Shown here in pieces: positions 48,101 to 59,812 of a stretch of DNA of 64,000 nucleotides. The position numbers and the translations under genes were made by a program. Origin of the DNA: Pezizomycotina sp. ARF18 (lineage: Eukaryota > Ascomycota); assembly GCA_002224055.1 (NCBI GenBank), contig AZLU01000103.1, forward strand, positions 32,716 through 96,715, read 5' to 3'. The notes under the pieces are model-generated. The model saw nothing but the letters and a program-made list of their open reading frames with translations. It had not been told where the DNA came from and did no database searches. Every line of letters starts with the position of its first letter. Within the stretch, counting starts at the first letter, position 1.

Positions 48101-49329
48101 TTAATTATACTCGGCCATTGACACGGGGATGTTTGACGCATGGGAAGATACCGCCAAGGGTTGCTAAGAAAATATATCCGCATCGGAAGAAAAAAAAATA
48201 AAGAAGGAAAGAAAATATATTTAAATATATATATATAAAAATAAAAGGAATTAATAATAATTATTAATTCTTTCTTTCTATTGCGATTCTATCTACGCTA
48301 TTTGCTTCGGCGCGCGCAAACTCTAGTTCTTATTTATTTATTTATTTATTTATTTTATTGTTTTTATTGTTTTTATTTTCTTGCCACTTTCCTTCCCTTT
48401 TATTAATCTTTGATTTACCTTACTTTATATTTCATCTATATCCTCTTTTCCTGCACATCTGTTATCAGTGGATCTTCCTTCCCTTTCTCTCTCTTTTCTC
48501 AGGTACATTCAAGCAGCGTACGTATTGATATCTCACTATAACAATGGCGTCAACCGCCGCCGTATGTTGTCGTCTTCATTATTATCATTGAATCAAAGCA
48601 GATAAAGAAAGGGAGATACTACTACTACTACTTCTCACTATTCGTTAAATCATTATATACCATCTAATCCTATCCTTCTTTTTAAACGAGACGAGACTTC
48701 TTTCTCTCTTTTAGCCTAAATATCTAGTTGTTATTTTTAAAAAGTCCAACCTCGCCTTTTCTCTTTAGCTCGTTATTGTTGTTATTATTTTAACGGCCCC
48801 GTTCTGGACTCCGTTCGTCTTTGTTTCCGAGTTGGTAATCTTGCTCATAGCTGGGATAAGAAGGATCTTGGAGGGTGAGTTTTATCTCTATTTCATGATA
48901 ATAATACCTGCGTGTTACTACTACTCCTGCGACATCTTGTCCTATTTCCTTTTGTTGTGGTGTTGTGAGATTTCCGCCCCTCTTGGCCCGGCACTCCTTT
49001 TTCGACACCCTACTTCTCCTCCCTCTTTCACCCATTATCAACAACAGCAACAGCAACCACAACAACAACACAACAACAACAACGACAAACCCTTCCCCTC
49101 GATTTCTTTCCTCTGTCCAAAAGATAACGAGATACAGGCAGATTCTCGTTCCAAAAGCTAACATATTACTTATAGCTATAGTTGTTCCCTTCTCTCTTAT
49201 CTTGTCGAGTGGTTTGTTGGGGTTACATCACCGGAAAAACGATAACCTATTTTTTTTTCCCTCTATACGCGCTGCCGCCGCCGCCGATCATCCGTTCACA
49301 ACCCGTTCACCTCCTCATTAGCATCAACC
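45112..49329. other. 4.2-kb gene-poor region between SKT5-like and ZRC1-like genes
   Basis: SKT5 3' flank and ZRC1 upstream region. It contains a T-run near 45262-45283, the 30-bp tandem repeat at 45888-45948, a T-run near 46633-46653, a G-run at about 47665-47686, and a locally GC-richer stretch at 47070-47670 with two open minus-strand frames that I cannot place. Sequence from about 48240 to 49320 is CT-rich with (CAA)n near 49040-49082, consistent with a long leader for the zinc transporter. An ATG at 48544 is followed 18 nt later by GTATGT, a good donor. Confidence 0.5.
45888..45948. repeat. Perfect 30-bp tandem repeat, two copies
   Basis: Two identical copies of a 30-bp unit beginning CTATGAAATTATAATG and ending AATATTTTTC, at 45888-45917 and 45919-45948, separated by one A. 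They lie in AT-rich intergenic sequence. Confidence 0.85.
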
Positions 49330-51128
49330 ATGGCGTTCTCACGGTCCGCCAGAATAATATCCTCCTCGTGATAGACACCCTTTTCTTCTTCCTCGAAATC
49401 ACAGTCGGTATGCGGTACACTCCCTAGCTTTGGTTGCCGACTCTTTCCACATGCTCAACGATGTCCTTTCGCTGCTAGTTGCACTATGGGCCATCAAACT
49501 CGCGAAGAATAAGCAGAGCTGCAGCAAATACACATATGGGGTAAGTAATAGGAAACATCCTCTTCTTTCGCAAGTCGCTGGAAATGGTTCAATATATTAT
49601 TACCCTGATTATTTTTTATCTTCTCCAATTGATAAGTAAAAGCCGAGTTAACCGAAAACCTTTTTTTTTTTCTCCCTTCGAGTTATACAGTGGCAACGAG
49701 CGGAAGTGCTTGGAGCTCTTGTCAATGGCGTTTTCCTACTCGCCCTTTGCGTTTCAATCGTCCTCGAAGCCATCCAGCGATTCTTCGACCCTCCCGAGAT
49801 ATCGAACCCAGTGTTGATCTTGGTAGTCGGATGCGCAGGGTTGGCGTCAACCTACTTGGCCTTGTGCTTGTTCATGACCATAGCCACGGCCACGGCCATT
49901 CTCATCCGACTTTGCCGAGCGAGATCCATATTGAAGAGTCTCAACCATGCGGAGCAAGGAACATCCTCTTACCAAAAATGGTCATCAGCGTAAACCGAGC
50001 TCCGCGAGCAATCGTCTCGGAAGGAGCCGCTCCCGCAGCATATCGAAGCATAGGCATTTTTCATCAGTGGACCACATTCAGATTCATCCGGCTAGTCTGA
50101 GAGCGTCGATATCCCAGGTTGCTAAGCAAGGGTGGGGTTCTTCTTCTACTAGCGAATACAGCGATTCCGACGAGGATAATGCTATCGCTGGGGATTCAGC
50201 GGCCGCTACCGAAAGTACGCCTTTGCTTGGGGAACCTTCAAAACATAAGACCAACCATCCACGACGCACCTCATGGTACACGCACACGCACAACCACGCC
50301 GAGAATCTAAGCGACCCGCCGAGGACCCTTCGTGGCACAAGGATCACGTCCACAACAACCACCCTCTAGCAAGAAGAAAGGCGGCCATTCGCATGAGAGC
50401 TTGAACATGAAGGGTGTGTTCCTTCATGTGCTCGGAGATGCGCTCGGCAACGTTGGTGTCATCGGTGCCGCTCTCTTCATCTGGCTTACCGACTACAGTT
50501 GGAGGTTTTACGTCGATCCGGTCATTTCCCGTCATTACCATTACCATCATTATATTCTCCTCCGCCCTCCCGCTTTGGCAAATCCGCAGCTAGCATCCTC
50601 TGCAAGGTGTTCCAGGGCATCTCTCTGGACGACGTGAAGGCAGACCTCGAGACATCCAGGCGTGCTTAGTGTGCACGAGCTCCACATCTGGCAACTGTCC
50701 GATGTCAAGATGGTCGCCTCCCTCCACGTTCAGATCGCTTTCAACCCGCATTGCCCCCGATAACCCGCCTTCAAGCCACTCGAATGAATCAGAGGATCCT
50801 ACAGGCAAATACATTGCTCTGGCCAAGGCCATCCGCACGTGCCTTCCGCCTACGGAATCCACTCGTCGACAATACAGCCGGAGTATACCCCTTCGCATCC
50901 TCATTCCGAAGGCCGGCTGCTTGACTCCGAGGATTGGCGTAGCCTCTCCGCCGGGGGGAAGCACCTACGGCTCGCTGGGCCAGACTGAGGTGGGGAAGGT
51001 ACCGTCCCAGGAACTCCTGCCTTATGGAGTGTTCTGGTGATTGTTCTACGGGTACGTGCTGCGGACCGTCCCCCGAGAATGATGGACACGGTCACGGCCA
51101 CGGTCACGGCCACGGTCATAGTCATTAA
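49330..51128 (+). CDS. ZRC1: Vacuolar zinc transporter, cation diffusion facilitator (Zrc1/Cot1 type)
   Basis: CDF proteins exchange Zn2+ for H+ into the vacuole. The ATG at 49330 gives MAFSRSARII; after one shift LLVIDTLFFFLEITVGYAV follows, the first membrane helix. The two metal-site HxxxD motifs are present: HMLND in ALVADSFHMLNDVLSLLVAL (helix 2) and HVLGD in GVFLHVLGDALGNVGVIGAA (helix 5). HxxxD at both positions is the zinc-type pattern. An intron starts after KYTYG at about 49540 and ends near 49689, before WQRAEVLGALVNGVFLLAL. A His-rich loop (HDHSHGHGHSH, about 49874-49906) and a long Ser-rich segment separate helices 4 and 5. The C-terminal domain shows GVLSVHELHIWQLSDVKMVA. The tail is Cys/His-rich, CSGDCSTGTCC followed by six HG pairs and HSH, ending with TAA at 51126-51128. 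Confidence 0.92.
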
Positions 51129-51943
51129 GTTATGTATAACAAAAAACAAGTCAAAATATTTATCGTTGCTATACCACATTCGTTTATTCTCTGTTCACCT
51201 TCATTCTATTTTGTTTAGGAAAATGAAATAATTGCATTTCCATCTGGCTCTGTTGTAATAGTAGCTTTATTGTACCGCTCCTTACTGTCAAATACTATTG
51301 CATAAATCTTTTTTTTTTTTTTTTCTTACGGAAGGAAAAATGGGATATATTCTGGGCATTACTGGTTTTCGTTCTCTTGGTGGATTACGAGTGCATTCTT
51401 ATTTGAAAAAGATTAAGGAAAGGGCAAAAAAAAAGTAGTACTATGAGAATTGGCTGAGACGGCATTTTTCTGTATTACTTCCTTGTTGGTTTTCTTTATG
51501 GTGACAAACAAAAAAGTAACCTTCGGCGTTTTTCTATATATCTTCCGAAACATTGCACGTGTAAATAATAACTCCTAGTGTACAAATCGAAATATCCTTA
51601 AATAGTTTGCTGTCCACGTGTGTTGCACGAGACCTGGTGTATCGAATTAGAAATGCACATAACATATATTTACTTGAAGTCCTTTACTCTGAATGGTACC
51701 TGATAATATCTACTATGTGCATCTTGTGATTGTGGGATATCAAGTTATGTCTATTAACGCTCACGATAAAGACGGACTTATAGTAGTCTCACTTGAAAAA
51801 ATATATCATTTCGCACACCGAGCGGATTATAGTCAAGCTGGCGATATCAAAGAGCAGAAAAAATGACTTTATCACGACGATATCACGAATATGTATTACT
51901 TAATTACCTAGCGAATGATTTTAAAAACTCAAAATGCACACGA
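51129..51943. other. ZRC1/UPF0538 convergent 3' spacer
   Basis: The tail-to-tail spacer of two convergent genes. It is AT-rich, with a T-run near 51309-51324 and no recognisable gene. Confidence 0.6.
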
Positions 51944-52084
51944 TCACCACTTCTCCACCGGATTCGCCTTGTACTCCTCGTACGCCTCCTTGTGAAGAAC
52001 GATAATTCCGTCTCGTGCTCTGTGACCAATCATCCATCAGCAAAACATATCTCATCTAAAATTTTCCCTACTACCTCCAATAAA

Positions 52085-52129
<45 letters not shown>

Positions 52130-52632
52130 ATAGAAATTAGAATAGAAATCTAAACATACCACACCCAACCTCCCCCAACGTCTTCCCATCATCATCAAAC
52201 ACCCACTCGGGATCGTGGTCCAAGTTAATAATCAGGTTCTGCGTCTTCGCGCCGTACGCCTTCGTGTACAGCTTCAAAGTGTCCAAGCTGGCGTTGTGGT
52301 ACGGCTTCCAACCGCCCGGTAAAGTCTTAATATCGTGCTTTACCCGCTCTTTCAGGTCGCCGATGGTTATAGTCGAGAGGTCGAGGTTGTGGAGGATGAG
52401 GTTCTTGCAGGTGCGGTATGGGAAGGATTTTATTACTCGGATTGTTATGGTTGAGGAATTCGAACCCGACGAGGGTGCGGGAGGTGGAGCTGGCGGAGCT
52501 GGAGAGAAGGGGTAGTAGAAGAAGCTGTGTTAGGGCCCGTCAGTTTGCTTTTTGGATAGTTTGGATATTTTCAGGATGCTTTGTAGGATTTCTATAGGAT
52601 GAGGATATCTTTGTCTTACCTTGATCGGTCAT
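51944..52632 (-). CDS. UPF0538 family protein (C2orf76-like), function unknown
   Basis: A small conserved eukaryotic protein without an established function. The ATG at 52632 gives MTDQ and a donor (GTAAGA). The next exon holds a Pro/Ser-rich stretch (PAPPAPPPAPSSGS), then the family core TITIRVIKSFPYRTCKNLIL and LDLSTITIGDLKERVKHDI, continuing YHNASLDTLKLYTKAYGAKT and NLIINLDHDPEWVFDDD, a ubiquitin-like fold by family resemblance. An intron (5' end at 52159, 3' end near 52023) contains a 40-nt T-run on the plus strand. The last exon gives ETELSFF and, after one frame change, KEAYEEYKANPVEKW, the typical family ending, with TGA at 51944-51946. Confidence 0.88.
52087..52126. repeat. 40-nt poly(T) run inside an intron
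   Basis: Forty consecutive T on the plus strand, the longest homopolymer in the window. It lies within the intron of the minus-strand UPF0538 gene, where it is a poly(A) run in the transcript. True length is unreliable in any read type. Confidence 0.9.
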
Positions 52633-54059
52633 GGCAGCTAGATCGCAGAGTAGTAGATCAGTTGCGATATTGCTTGTGCGATGGCAGAAAAAAAAAAAAA
52701 GAGTACCTTATTTATTGTGCTAGGGAACGTTCAAAGAGAATCCAATCGACGTGGTGTGAAGAGAAGTTCTTTGATATTCAGAGAAGAAAAAAAAAGTTCA
52801 ACAAGAGAGCTTCTGGAAACCGCAAATGCAGCTGGCGGGCGTAAAACTACTTACTGCACGCTGATATATTAGGCCGTGCGACTACAAGTATGATTTCTAA
52901 GTATCGTGAACTATGGAAGGGTGCTTAAAAATAAAGTAGTTTAAAAGGAAATTTGGAGATATTCGCAACTTTGATACTAGTATTGTATTGCCTTAATTTG
53001 ACAACAACTGCTCATATATATATAGCCAAATGCCGATACAGAGCAAGTATATCATTTTTAATTAAGTACACTTCAGATGTGTAATCGGTAATTTATCTCC
53101 ATCCAATTCTCCAATTCGATGGATATGTATAAAATGAGGAATATAATGTAAGCAAGCAGTCATGATCCAAAGCCTCAAAATTCAGTCGAAGGGAATTGTA
53201 TATCAAAGTAGTAGAGATAGTCAACTCCGCGATAGTAAATATACAAGCGCAACGATCCTTATTTATAAACCGTTTAAGCAGTATCGTACAGTTTTGATAA
53301 ACCAAAGCCAAATCACTGTCCTGAGAAACACGAAAGGCTTACTCGACTAGTCTCTTAATAAACTTATCAAGGTGAAAAAAAGAAAATTTTAGACAAACTG
53401 AAACAAAAGCGAAAATGAGAAAGAAAGAAAACAGAAAAGAAAAGAAGAGGAAAGCATGTGAACCACATCCATATGAATACAATGTTTGTTAGTAGTATCG
53501 GTTATTTAATATAGGCATCAACTTCGTATAATTAATCGGGGGCATTGTAATTTGAAGAAGAAAAAAAATAGTGTGCCACAAAGAGAAAGGGTGAATGAGA
53601 ATTTGCTGAGAAGTTCCACCTCTGTCAACTTTTAAACTTGTTATCAGCATATGAGAGAGGGTATCGCTAGTGTGGAAAGGGAAGAAAAAGAAGAAAGGGA
53701 AGTCGTTACAGGCACCATGCAAATGCTTTGCTGCTGTCGCTAACGAGATAAAAAAAGTAAGAAAAGGTAAGAGTGCAGTTTCGCCAAAGGGATAGAAGGT
53801 TAGTAAAACGAAATAACAAGGATACTAGTTATTAAAAGGAAGAAAGAACAAACGCCAGTGCAATCAAAGACAAGTACTGAAAACATTTTTTAGAAAGAAA
53901 GCAGAAGGATGGAAAGAATGAAAAGAGATATATCGGGAAAGAAGCGCCGTCTCCAAAGTTGTGAGACCACACTAAATGGTGGGAATTATAAGTAATGAAT
54001 AGGGTCGTTACGGGATAGCTTAGATCTGAAAAATCTCTCCGCAAAGTAGCCGAACAAAA
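52633..54059. other. Spacer between polo kinase and UPF0538 genes
   Basis: A 1.4-kb region forming polo kinase 3' flank and UPF0538 promoter. The part at 53370-53930 is strongly purine-rich on the plus strand, that is pyrimidine-rich in the sense of both flanking genes. No coding segment was recognised. Confidence 0.5.
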
Positions 54060-56925
54060 TTATCTCGATGAATCTCCGACCGCCACGATAACGTTGCAGC
54101 CAGACCTCTCGCTTCCTTGCCTTTCTTCAACCAAGCACCGTTCAGACCGCTGTCGAACCACCACGTCTCAAGAATATCTTTAATAATACCAGCTTCCCAA
54201 GGACATCGCCTTTCTGTACAAGGGCTGACAGACCCGTCTTACGGGTAGATCAAGGAGAGCGTAGACTTCCTCAATGGAGAACGTATAGAAGTTCTTACTC
54301 TCGTCTACGTATCGCAAAGTGCGCCCACCGTGGTGCAAGAGAATCTTACGGTGGTCGGGAAATTGAACTAAATGTAATCATTGTTATGTTAGCGTGTGGT
54401 CTCCATTGAACTTCATGAGTACGTAAAAATAGAACTGATGTTTACCTGAAAGCCGCCATTATCGAATCGGAACATGGCAGCAGAATCCAGCCTTGCGAAA
54501 TGAGTGATAAATTGAGTGTTTCGTTGTTCCGGCGCCTTGCTGTTCTGTGTCGCAGGTTCCTTTGTCCTTATCGCGTGAACGCCAAGTACATCGGACATGT
54601 AGTCACTGAATTTCCTCCACTGCTCGACCTTCGCATGCAAGCCTGCTACCTCCGTGTTCTGGACTCAGAGAGCGGAAGGCTGTCTTGCAGTTCGATTTCG
54701 GGGTGACGTACTCCAAGAACCTTCCCTCGGATCCTTCGGCAGATACAACAATGTTTGAGCCATCGATGAAAAGCGTTCCCGTAGTGCCGTTGCTCAAAGT
54801 ATATCCCAGGCCGCATTATTAGAGTAATCGACCACTTATTGGCCCATACATCTCCACGGTAGTCCGCAGCAGCGACTCTAACGTGCTTAGAGGAACGGGA
54901 GATAGCTTCCTTGGTTTGTGCCGGCATAGGTCCCAGCGAGTCCAGGTTTTCCTTAAAAAATGCGGACAGGGTGGTAAGGGTATTAGAGACTGACGTGAGT
55001 ACCTGCGTCCTTGAGAGGCTACTCATATGACTGGATCTTGGCAAGTAACCCGTAAAGGCTTAGAAGCCTTGCTAACATTACGTTGACCGTTGAGATCGTT
55101 GCCATCGACGTTTTCTCGCTGCTTGGTAGAAGTAGAGGCGGAAGCTTGAGGAATGTTGCCAGTGGTCCTTGACCTTAACAACGGACGAGCCATGAGTTCC
55201 TCTTTAGGAACCTGGTAGCTGCTAGCACGGTACGGCTCGGGTAGCTTGGGTTTCACAACCTTAGATTCCGCCGGTGCCCTCTCTCCCTTAGCCATTTCCT
55301 TTCGTAGGTCGATCCCCGGATTTTCGTTCTCTTTCTCAACGTTTTGGCGACACATAGGAGCTAAGTTCTGTCGCGAGGCCGCGGATCGAGTTACCCTCAT
55401 TGGCCTATCTTGCTCTGCCCCGGTTGAAGCCGACGGCATTGGTGGTTGGAGCTCCCTCAGCGGCCCTAATGCAGATGGGACTCTGGCTTTCTTCTTCGTC
55501 ATTAAGGTTTTCACCTTTGTGACCTTGGGAGAAAGCTCATCGGGCAGCATGTGTCGGCGTTCTTTCTTGACGGAACCAGGAGGCTTCGACGAAGGAACGA
55601 TGACGGCAGGTGCGACCACTGCTTTACCGTTTGACTTTACGACAAGGTTATCTGCCGAAGAATCGCATTCAGGAACAGGAAGGACGCCGACCACTTTTCC
55701 GCGATCCTGCCCTACACCCTCCACGCCTTTACCAACGCCCGCAGCCAAAGCCGCTGCCCTGTAGTTCTGATTCCATTCAACCTCAGTTGCGGTCGCCTTC
55801 CATCGCGGCTCGCCGTCTAGCGACTGGATGGTAAGCCTCTGAGGGAAATGTCCGCATTTGAAGAATGCGTGATCCGCGATTCATCGATGGTGGACGCTCG
55901 CTGGGGTTATTGTTCAGCAGTCGGCTTATGAGGTCTTTCGCCTCCATTGATATTACTTGATAGGTGGTGGCAGGTAGGAGTAAGAGGAGGTCTTGATTTT
56001 GTCGTAGATTTGTTCAACGTTGCTTGACTGGAAAGGTGGTCTTCCGACCAGCATGGCATAGAGTATGATACCCACGACCACAGATCGACTTCAAACGAGT
56101 GACCATCATCCTTACCGAACAGGATCTCGGAGCGATGTAGTTCGGAGTGCCGCAAATGGTCTTCTTTCTTTCAGTTCCATCGACCAACAGAGCTGCCAGT
56201 CCGAAGTCACCGATTTTTACGTTCATGTCATCGTCTAGGAAGATGTTTCCTAGCTTCAGATCGCGGTGAATAACGTTCCTCGAATGCATATACTTCAACG
56301 CTCCGAGAATTTGGAGCAAAAAGAACCTTGTCTCGGGTTCGCTGAAGCACTTTCTCCTACGCAGCAGCTCCATCAGACTCCTGTTAGAGCACAGTTCAAG
56401 GATCATGTAGATGTTTGTCCTGTCCTCGAAGCATTCCTTAAACTTCACAATGTTTGGATGGTCCATGGTCTTGTGAACTTGAATTTCTCCAAAGAACTGG
56501 TTACAAAGGCACAATGTCAGCAAAATAAAGTTCTTCAGTAATGTGTTGCTTAAGAAGCTTGACTTTAAAGAAAGGATACATCACAAGTTCCATACCTTCA
56601 CCCGCATTTTGTCGGGTAACAGAGACTTTTTCGAAACCGTCTTCGCCGCGAAGAATTCTCCATCCTGGTTCATAACCATGTAGCAACGAGCGAATCCACC
56701 TTCGCCTAGGATCGTGCCCCGTTCGTACTCTATACCACGCTTGTGGTCATGGAGTTTAACGGGCGGCGTGCTAGCAGATTCTTCTTTCTATCCTTCTTCT
56801 TGTCGGCGTCTTTGGTGCCTCCTTCTGTGGATTTTCGTCGCGTTGTCGTTAACGGCATTGGCAGAAAGAGGAGCCAATGCTCGTCCGTGTCCTAAAGCTC
56901 CCTGCTTTGAAGGAAGCTTTGCCAT
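54060..56925 (-). CDS. CDC5: Polo-like kinase (Cdc5/PlkA)
   Basis: This mitotic Ser/Thr kinase acts at spindle poles, kinetochores and in mitotic exit and septation. The ATG at 56925 gives [14 protein letters not shown]. The kinase domain follows: [20 protein letters not shown] (Gly-loop), [11 protein letters not shown] (catalytic Lys), [44 protein letters not shown] and the activation loop [17 protein letters not shown]. An extended basic/Ser-rich linker (about 55030-55750) contains RQNL and KEN degron-like motifs. Two polo boxes are visible: VDYSNNAAW with [18 protein letters not shown], and [20 protein letters not shown], whose DHRK keeps the His/Lys phosphopeptide pincer. The TAA is at 54060-54062. 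Several one-base frameshifts interrupt it. Length fits filamentous fungal PlkA. Confidence 0.93.
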
Positions 56926-57592
56926 TGTGATTTATATTTCCGATGATCTGAGATTTTATGTTCCGGATTGTCTCTTTCCGCGTATCCGATGGATCCTTTG
57001 CTCTTAATGTTTAGATATCCGAGTATAAAAGTAATGCAATTCAAAACCTCCTCTTGACTTTTACAAAACTTAAGAGCCCCGGAATCCACGACAAATTGTG
57101 GTAACGCGAATACGGGAACCTTCAAGTTGTAAAGCCTATAATCTTATTCTTCCACAGAAATTCAGCATCGATACCAAAATCTTTTATGTTTATTAGTATC
57201 AATTCGAACAGGAGAGGGTGATAGAAATAGAGGTAGATGAATGTTTGTAGTTCTGTACTCTCGATATCGTGGATATTAAGGAGTGAAGAGATGAGAGAAG
57301 GTTCACACATACACACACAAGCACCACAAACAATTGGGCAAAGTGGAATGGCAATTGGTGAATGGATAAAACGGATAAATAGGAAGTAAAGGGTCACGAA
57401 GTATGTGAAGAAAAAAACAAGAAGAACGAGAAAAACAATAGAAGAACGAATAAGAATTGAAGATTGGAAAGAAGTTAAAAAAGAAGAGTAGAGCGCAAGT
57501 ATATATAAGATACTTCTGGTTGTAATAGATAATCTACAATAACAGAAAGTATCAAATCACCCTATTTGTTTTTCTACTTTATTTTATTATTT

Positions 57593-57632
<40 letters not shown>

Positions 57633-58345
57633 GTGGTGAGAAAATAACTTTTACCATGACAACCGTTGCCATGGGGCCCGTTTCGTGACACAATCCTATT
57701 ATTTAAGAATTTCGCCCGTCGTCTGCACGCTTTTATGACAGCGGTGTACGTGCACTAAAATACGCATGACTTTTTTTCCCTGCAAGCTGCACGGGATCGA
57801 GGGAAGAAAACGCTTGTCTCACTTTCTCCCCAAACACTCTTGGAGTACTCTTTGCGATTCTTCAAACACACAACCTTTTCGCAGCTTCTCGAGCTTGGAC
57901 CACTTTTCCCCACTCGCCGCATAATATATATTTAATATATAACATATAACAAAGCATTTTCTAATAACGATAAACGAATAGCCTGCTTTCCACGATTTCA
58001 GTTTAAGAATACTATTGTCGGCAGCTCTTTTTTTTTTTTTTTTTTTTTTTTCGCATTCGATCCGGAGCAGGTGTTCCAGGACGAAACAAATGAGCTCGAT
58101 GGATACAGAATAATCCCGTTTCATTTCACCGACCGCCTCGAAAATACCACTCGTACCTGTACATTGATCTTCACCTTATTCACGACGAACCCCATTAAAT
58201 AGAATACTGGACCGAGCTCGAGAACGTGTTTCAGCGTGAATCGTCAGCTTCAATCTCACCAATCGGTCGAGAAGCAGCTATATTCTGCTAGCGTGGCATC
58301 GTTCATAATCTCGAGCTCGAGATTTCTCATTCGACTCCGTTAGAA
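56926..58345. promoter_or_regulatory. CDC5/OPA3-like divergent intergenic region
   Basis: A 1.4-kb divergent promoter region. A 31-nt poly(A) run lies at 57597-57627 and a T-run near 58027-58051. On the CDC5 strand an ATAAACA match to the forkhead core (RTAAAYA) lies about 260 bp upstream of the CDC5 ATG (near 57187). Forkhead control of polo kinase genes is known in yeast; a single short match here is only suggestive. Confidence 0.4.
57597..57627. repeat. 31-nt poly(A) run
   Basis: Thirty-one consecutive A on the plus strand, preceded by a T-rich stretch (TTTTATTATTTTTAT), in the CDC5/OPA3-like promoter region. Confidence 0.9.
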
Positions 58346-59812
58346 ATGTCTTCGCTCGCTATAAAGCTCACCAGCCTTGCGATAAGGACGCTGGCGAAAA
58401 CCAATTGCTGTGAGTTCAAGCAATTGCTGCTAAAGTTTGTTTATTCGTGTATTTATTTTGTTCAAAAAAAAAAAAAATTTTTTTTTCTTTTTTATCTCGC
58501 AATTCTATACTTGCTTCAGTGCCATGGTACTGCTTAAACACCACCGTCTTTATTCAGGGACGTTTCCAATTAATAACTGTATTTTTTTTTTTTTCCAAAT
58601 GAATTACAGTATCAAATAAAACAGCAAGCACACGAGCATGCACGATTCCGCCAGTTCTGCATCAACCTAGCGCAAACAATCCACCGAGCCGACATGAGAA
58701 TACGGCTCAGCCTGCTACGTGAAACAAGTACAACGCAGAAGGCGGAGCTCGCCGCCGAGCAAGCGAAAACGAAAGCAGCAACGTCACCATCCTCGTCAAC
58801 ACCTTCGACAACCACGCCAACCAAAGACTCCGCGGGCGCGTCTGCAAAAGGAGGTGGATCTAAACCTGCGGAATCGACACCGCTGGCGTCAACATCCCGG
58901 GAGACCGTATCGAAACCTGCGAAGTCGCAATCTGCGGAGCCACCGACTGCAAGGGACGGAGTGTTTCTGCTGCTGCCCCTAGAGATGCTTCCAAAGATAG
59001 TAGCAGTGCTCAGCAGCAGCAGCCGTCTAAATCAGGTTCTTTAGAGTCGGCGGCTGCAGGAAATGCGGAGGGTTCGACATCGGTGTCAGGGTCTCCTGCG
59101 CATGTTCACACCCATTCGCATTCTCACTCGCATACACACGCACATTCAACATCCTCTTCTTCTTCGTCACCATCTCGTCTTCCTCATCTTCTTCCTCCGC
59201 AAAGAAAAAATCTTCCGTATCGACAGCTCCGCACATTAGACCGCTCTCCGACGTCAAAGCGCTGGAGCGCGGAGCAAACTTTATCTCCGAAGCTTTCCTA
59301 TTCAGTGTCGCGGGTGGCCTGATTCTCTTCGAGACCGTGAGGAGCAGGTTGAAGGAGTCTGCAAGGCGGGACATGGTGCAGGAGCGCCTGCAGCAGCTCG
59401 AAGAGGTAGACGAAATATGAGGAAGAAGGTCGAGATTCTAGAGCGCAGATTGGATCAGGCGGGTATCAAAGCCGTGCCGGAGCTGGCGACGGCAGCAGCA
59501 ACCAGCCCCCAAAGCGGATATGGGACGAGTCCGGGGGTGGTTCGGGAGAAAGTGGAAGCAGGCGAAAGAAGCCACGCCTACCCCCGCAGCTACTACAGTT
59601 GCTTCCCCTGTTGAAACAGGGGCAAGTGCCGGGAAGACGACAACAAAGGCAATAGACCAACCGAAGGGTCACCAGCGCCTCGCGAGCAGACGGTAAGTAA
59701 CGCAGGTCCTCCCGCTTTTCCCACGTCGGTTACGACGAGGGAAAATGTAAACCACAGCCGAGAATTTTCCATCGAAGGAGCATTTGCTTCTTTTTTACAA
59801 AAGGGTGCCTGA
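58346..59812 (+). CDS. OPA3-like mitochondrial protein
   Basis: OPA3 family proteins are small mitochondrial membrane-associated proteins of unclear molecular role. The ATG at 58346 gives MSSLAIKLTSLAIRTLAK, the family's N-terminal targeting helix. One extra A then shifts the frame just before a donor at 58410. After an intron (58410-58609) come QIKQQAHEHARFRQFCINLA and IHRADMRIRLSLLRE, the hallmark block. A long Ala/Thr/Ser/Lys-rich insert follows, ending in a His-rich run (HVHTHSHSHSHTHAH, about 59098-59142). The second conserved block, IRPLSDVKALERGANFISEA and FLFSVAGGLILFE, contains the membrane segment. A coiled coil (VEILERRLDQAG) and a Thr/Pro-rich tail finish at a TGA, 59810-59812, reached after a frame change. 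The insert makes it about twice the length of animal OPA3. Confidence 0.88.

Noticed and set aside
55246-55764. 172-codon plus-strand open frame
   Set aside because: Antisense shadow of the polo kinase linker.
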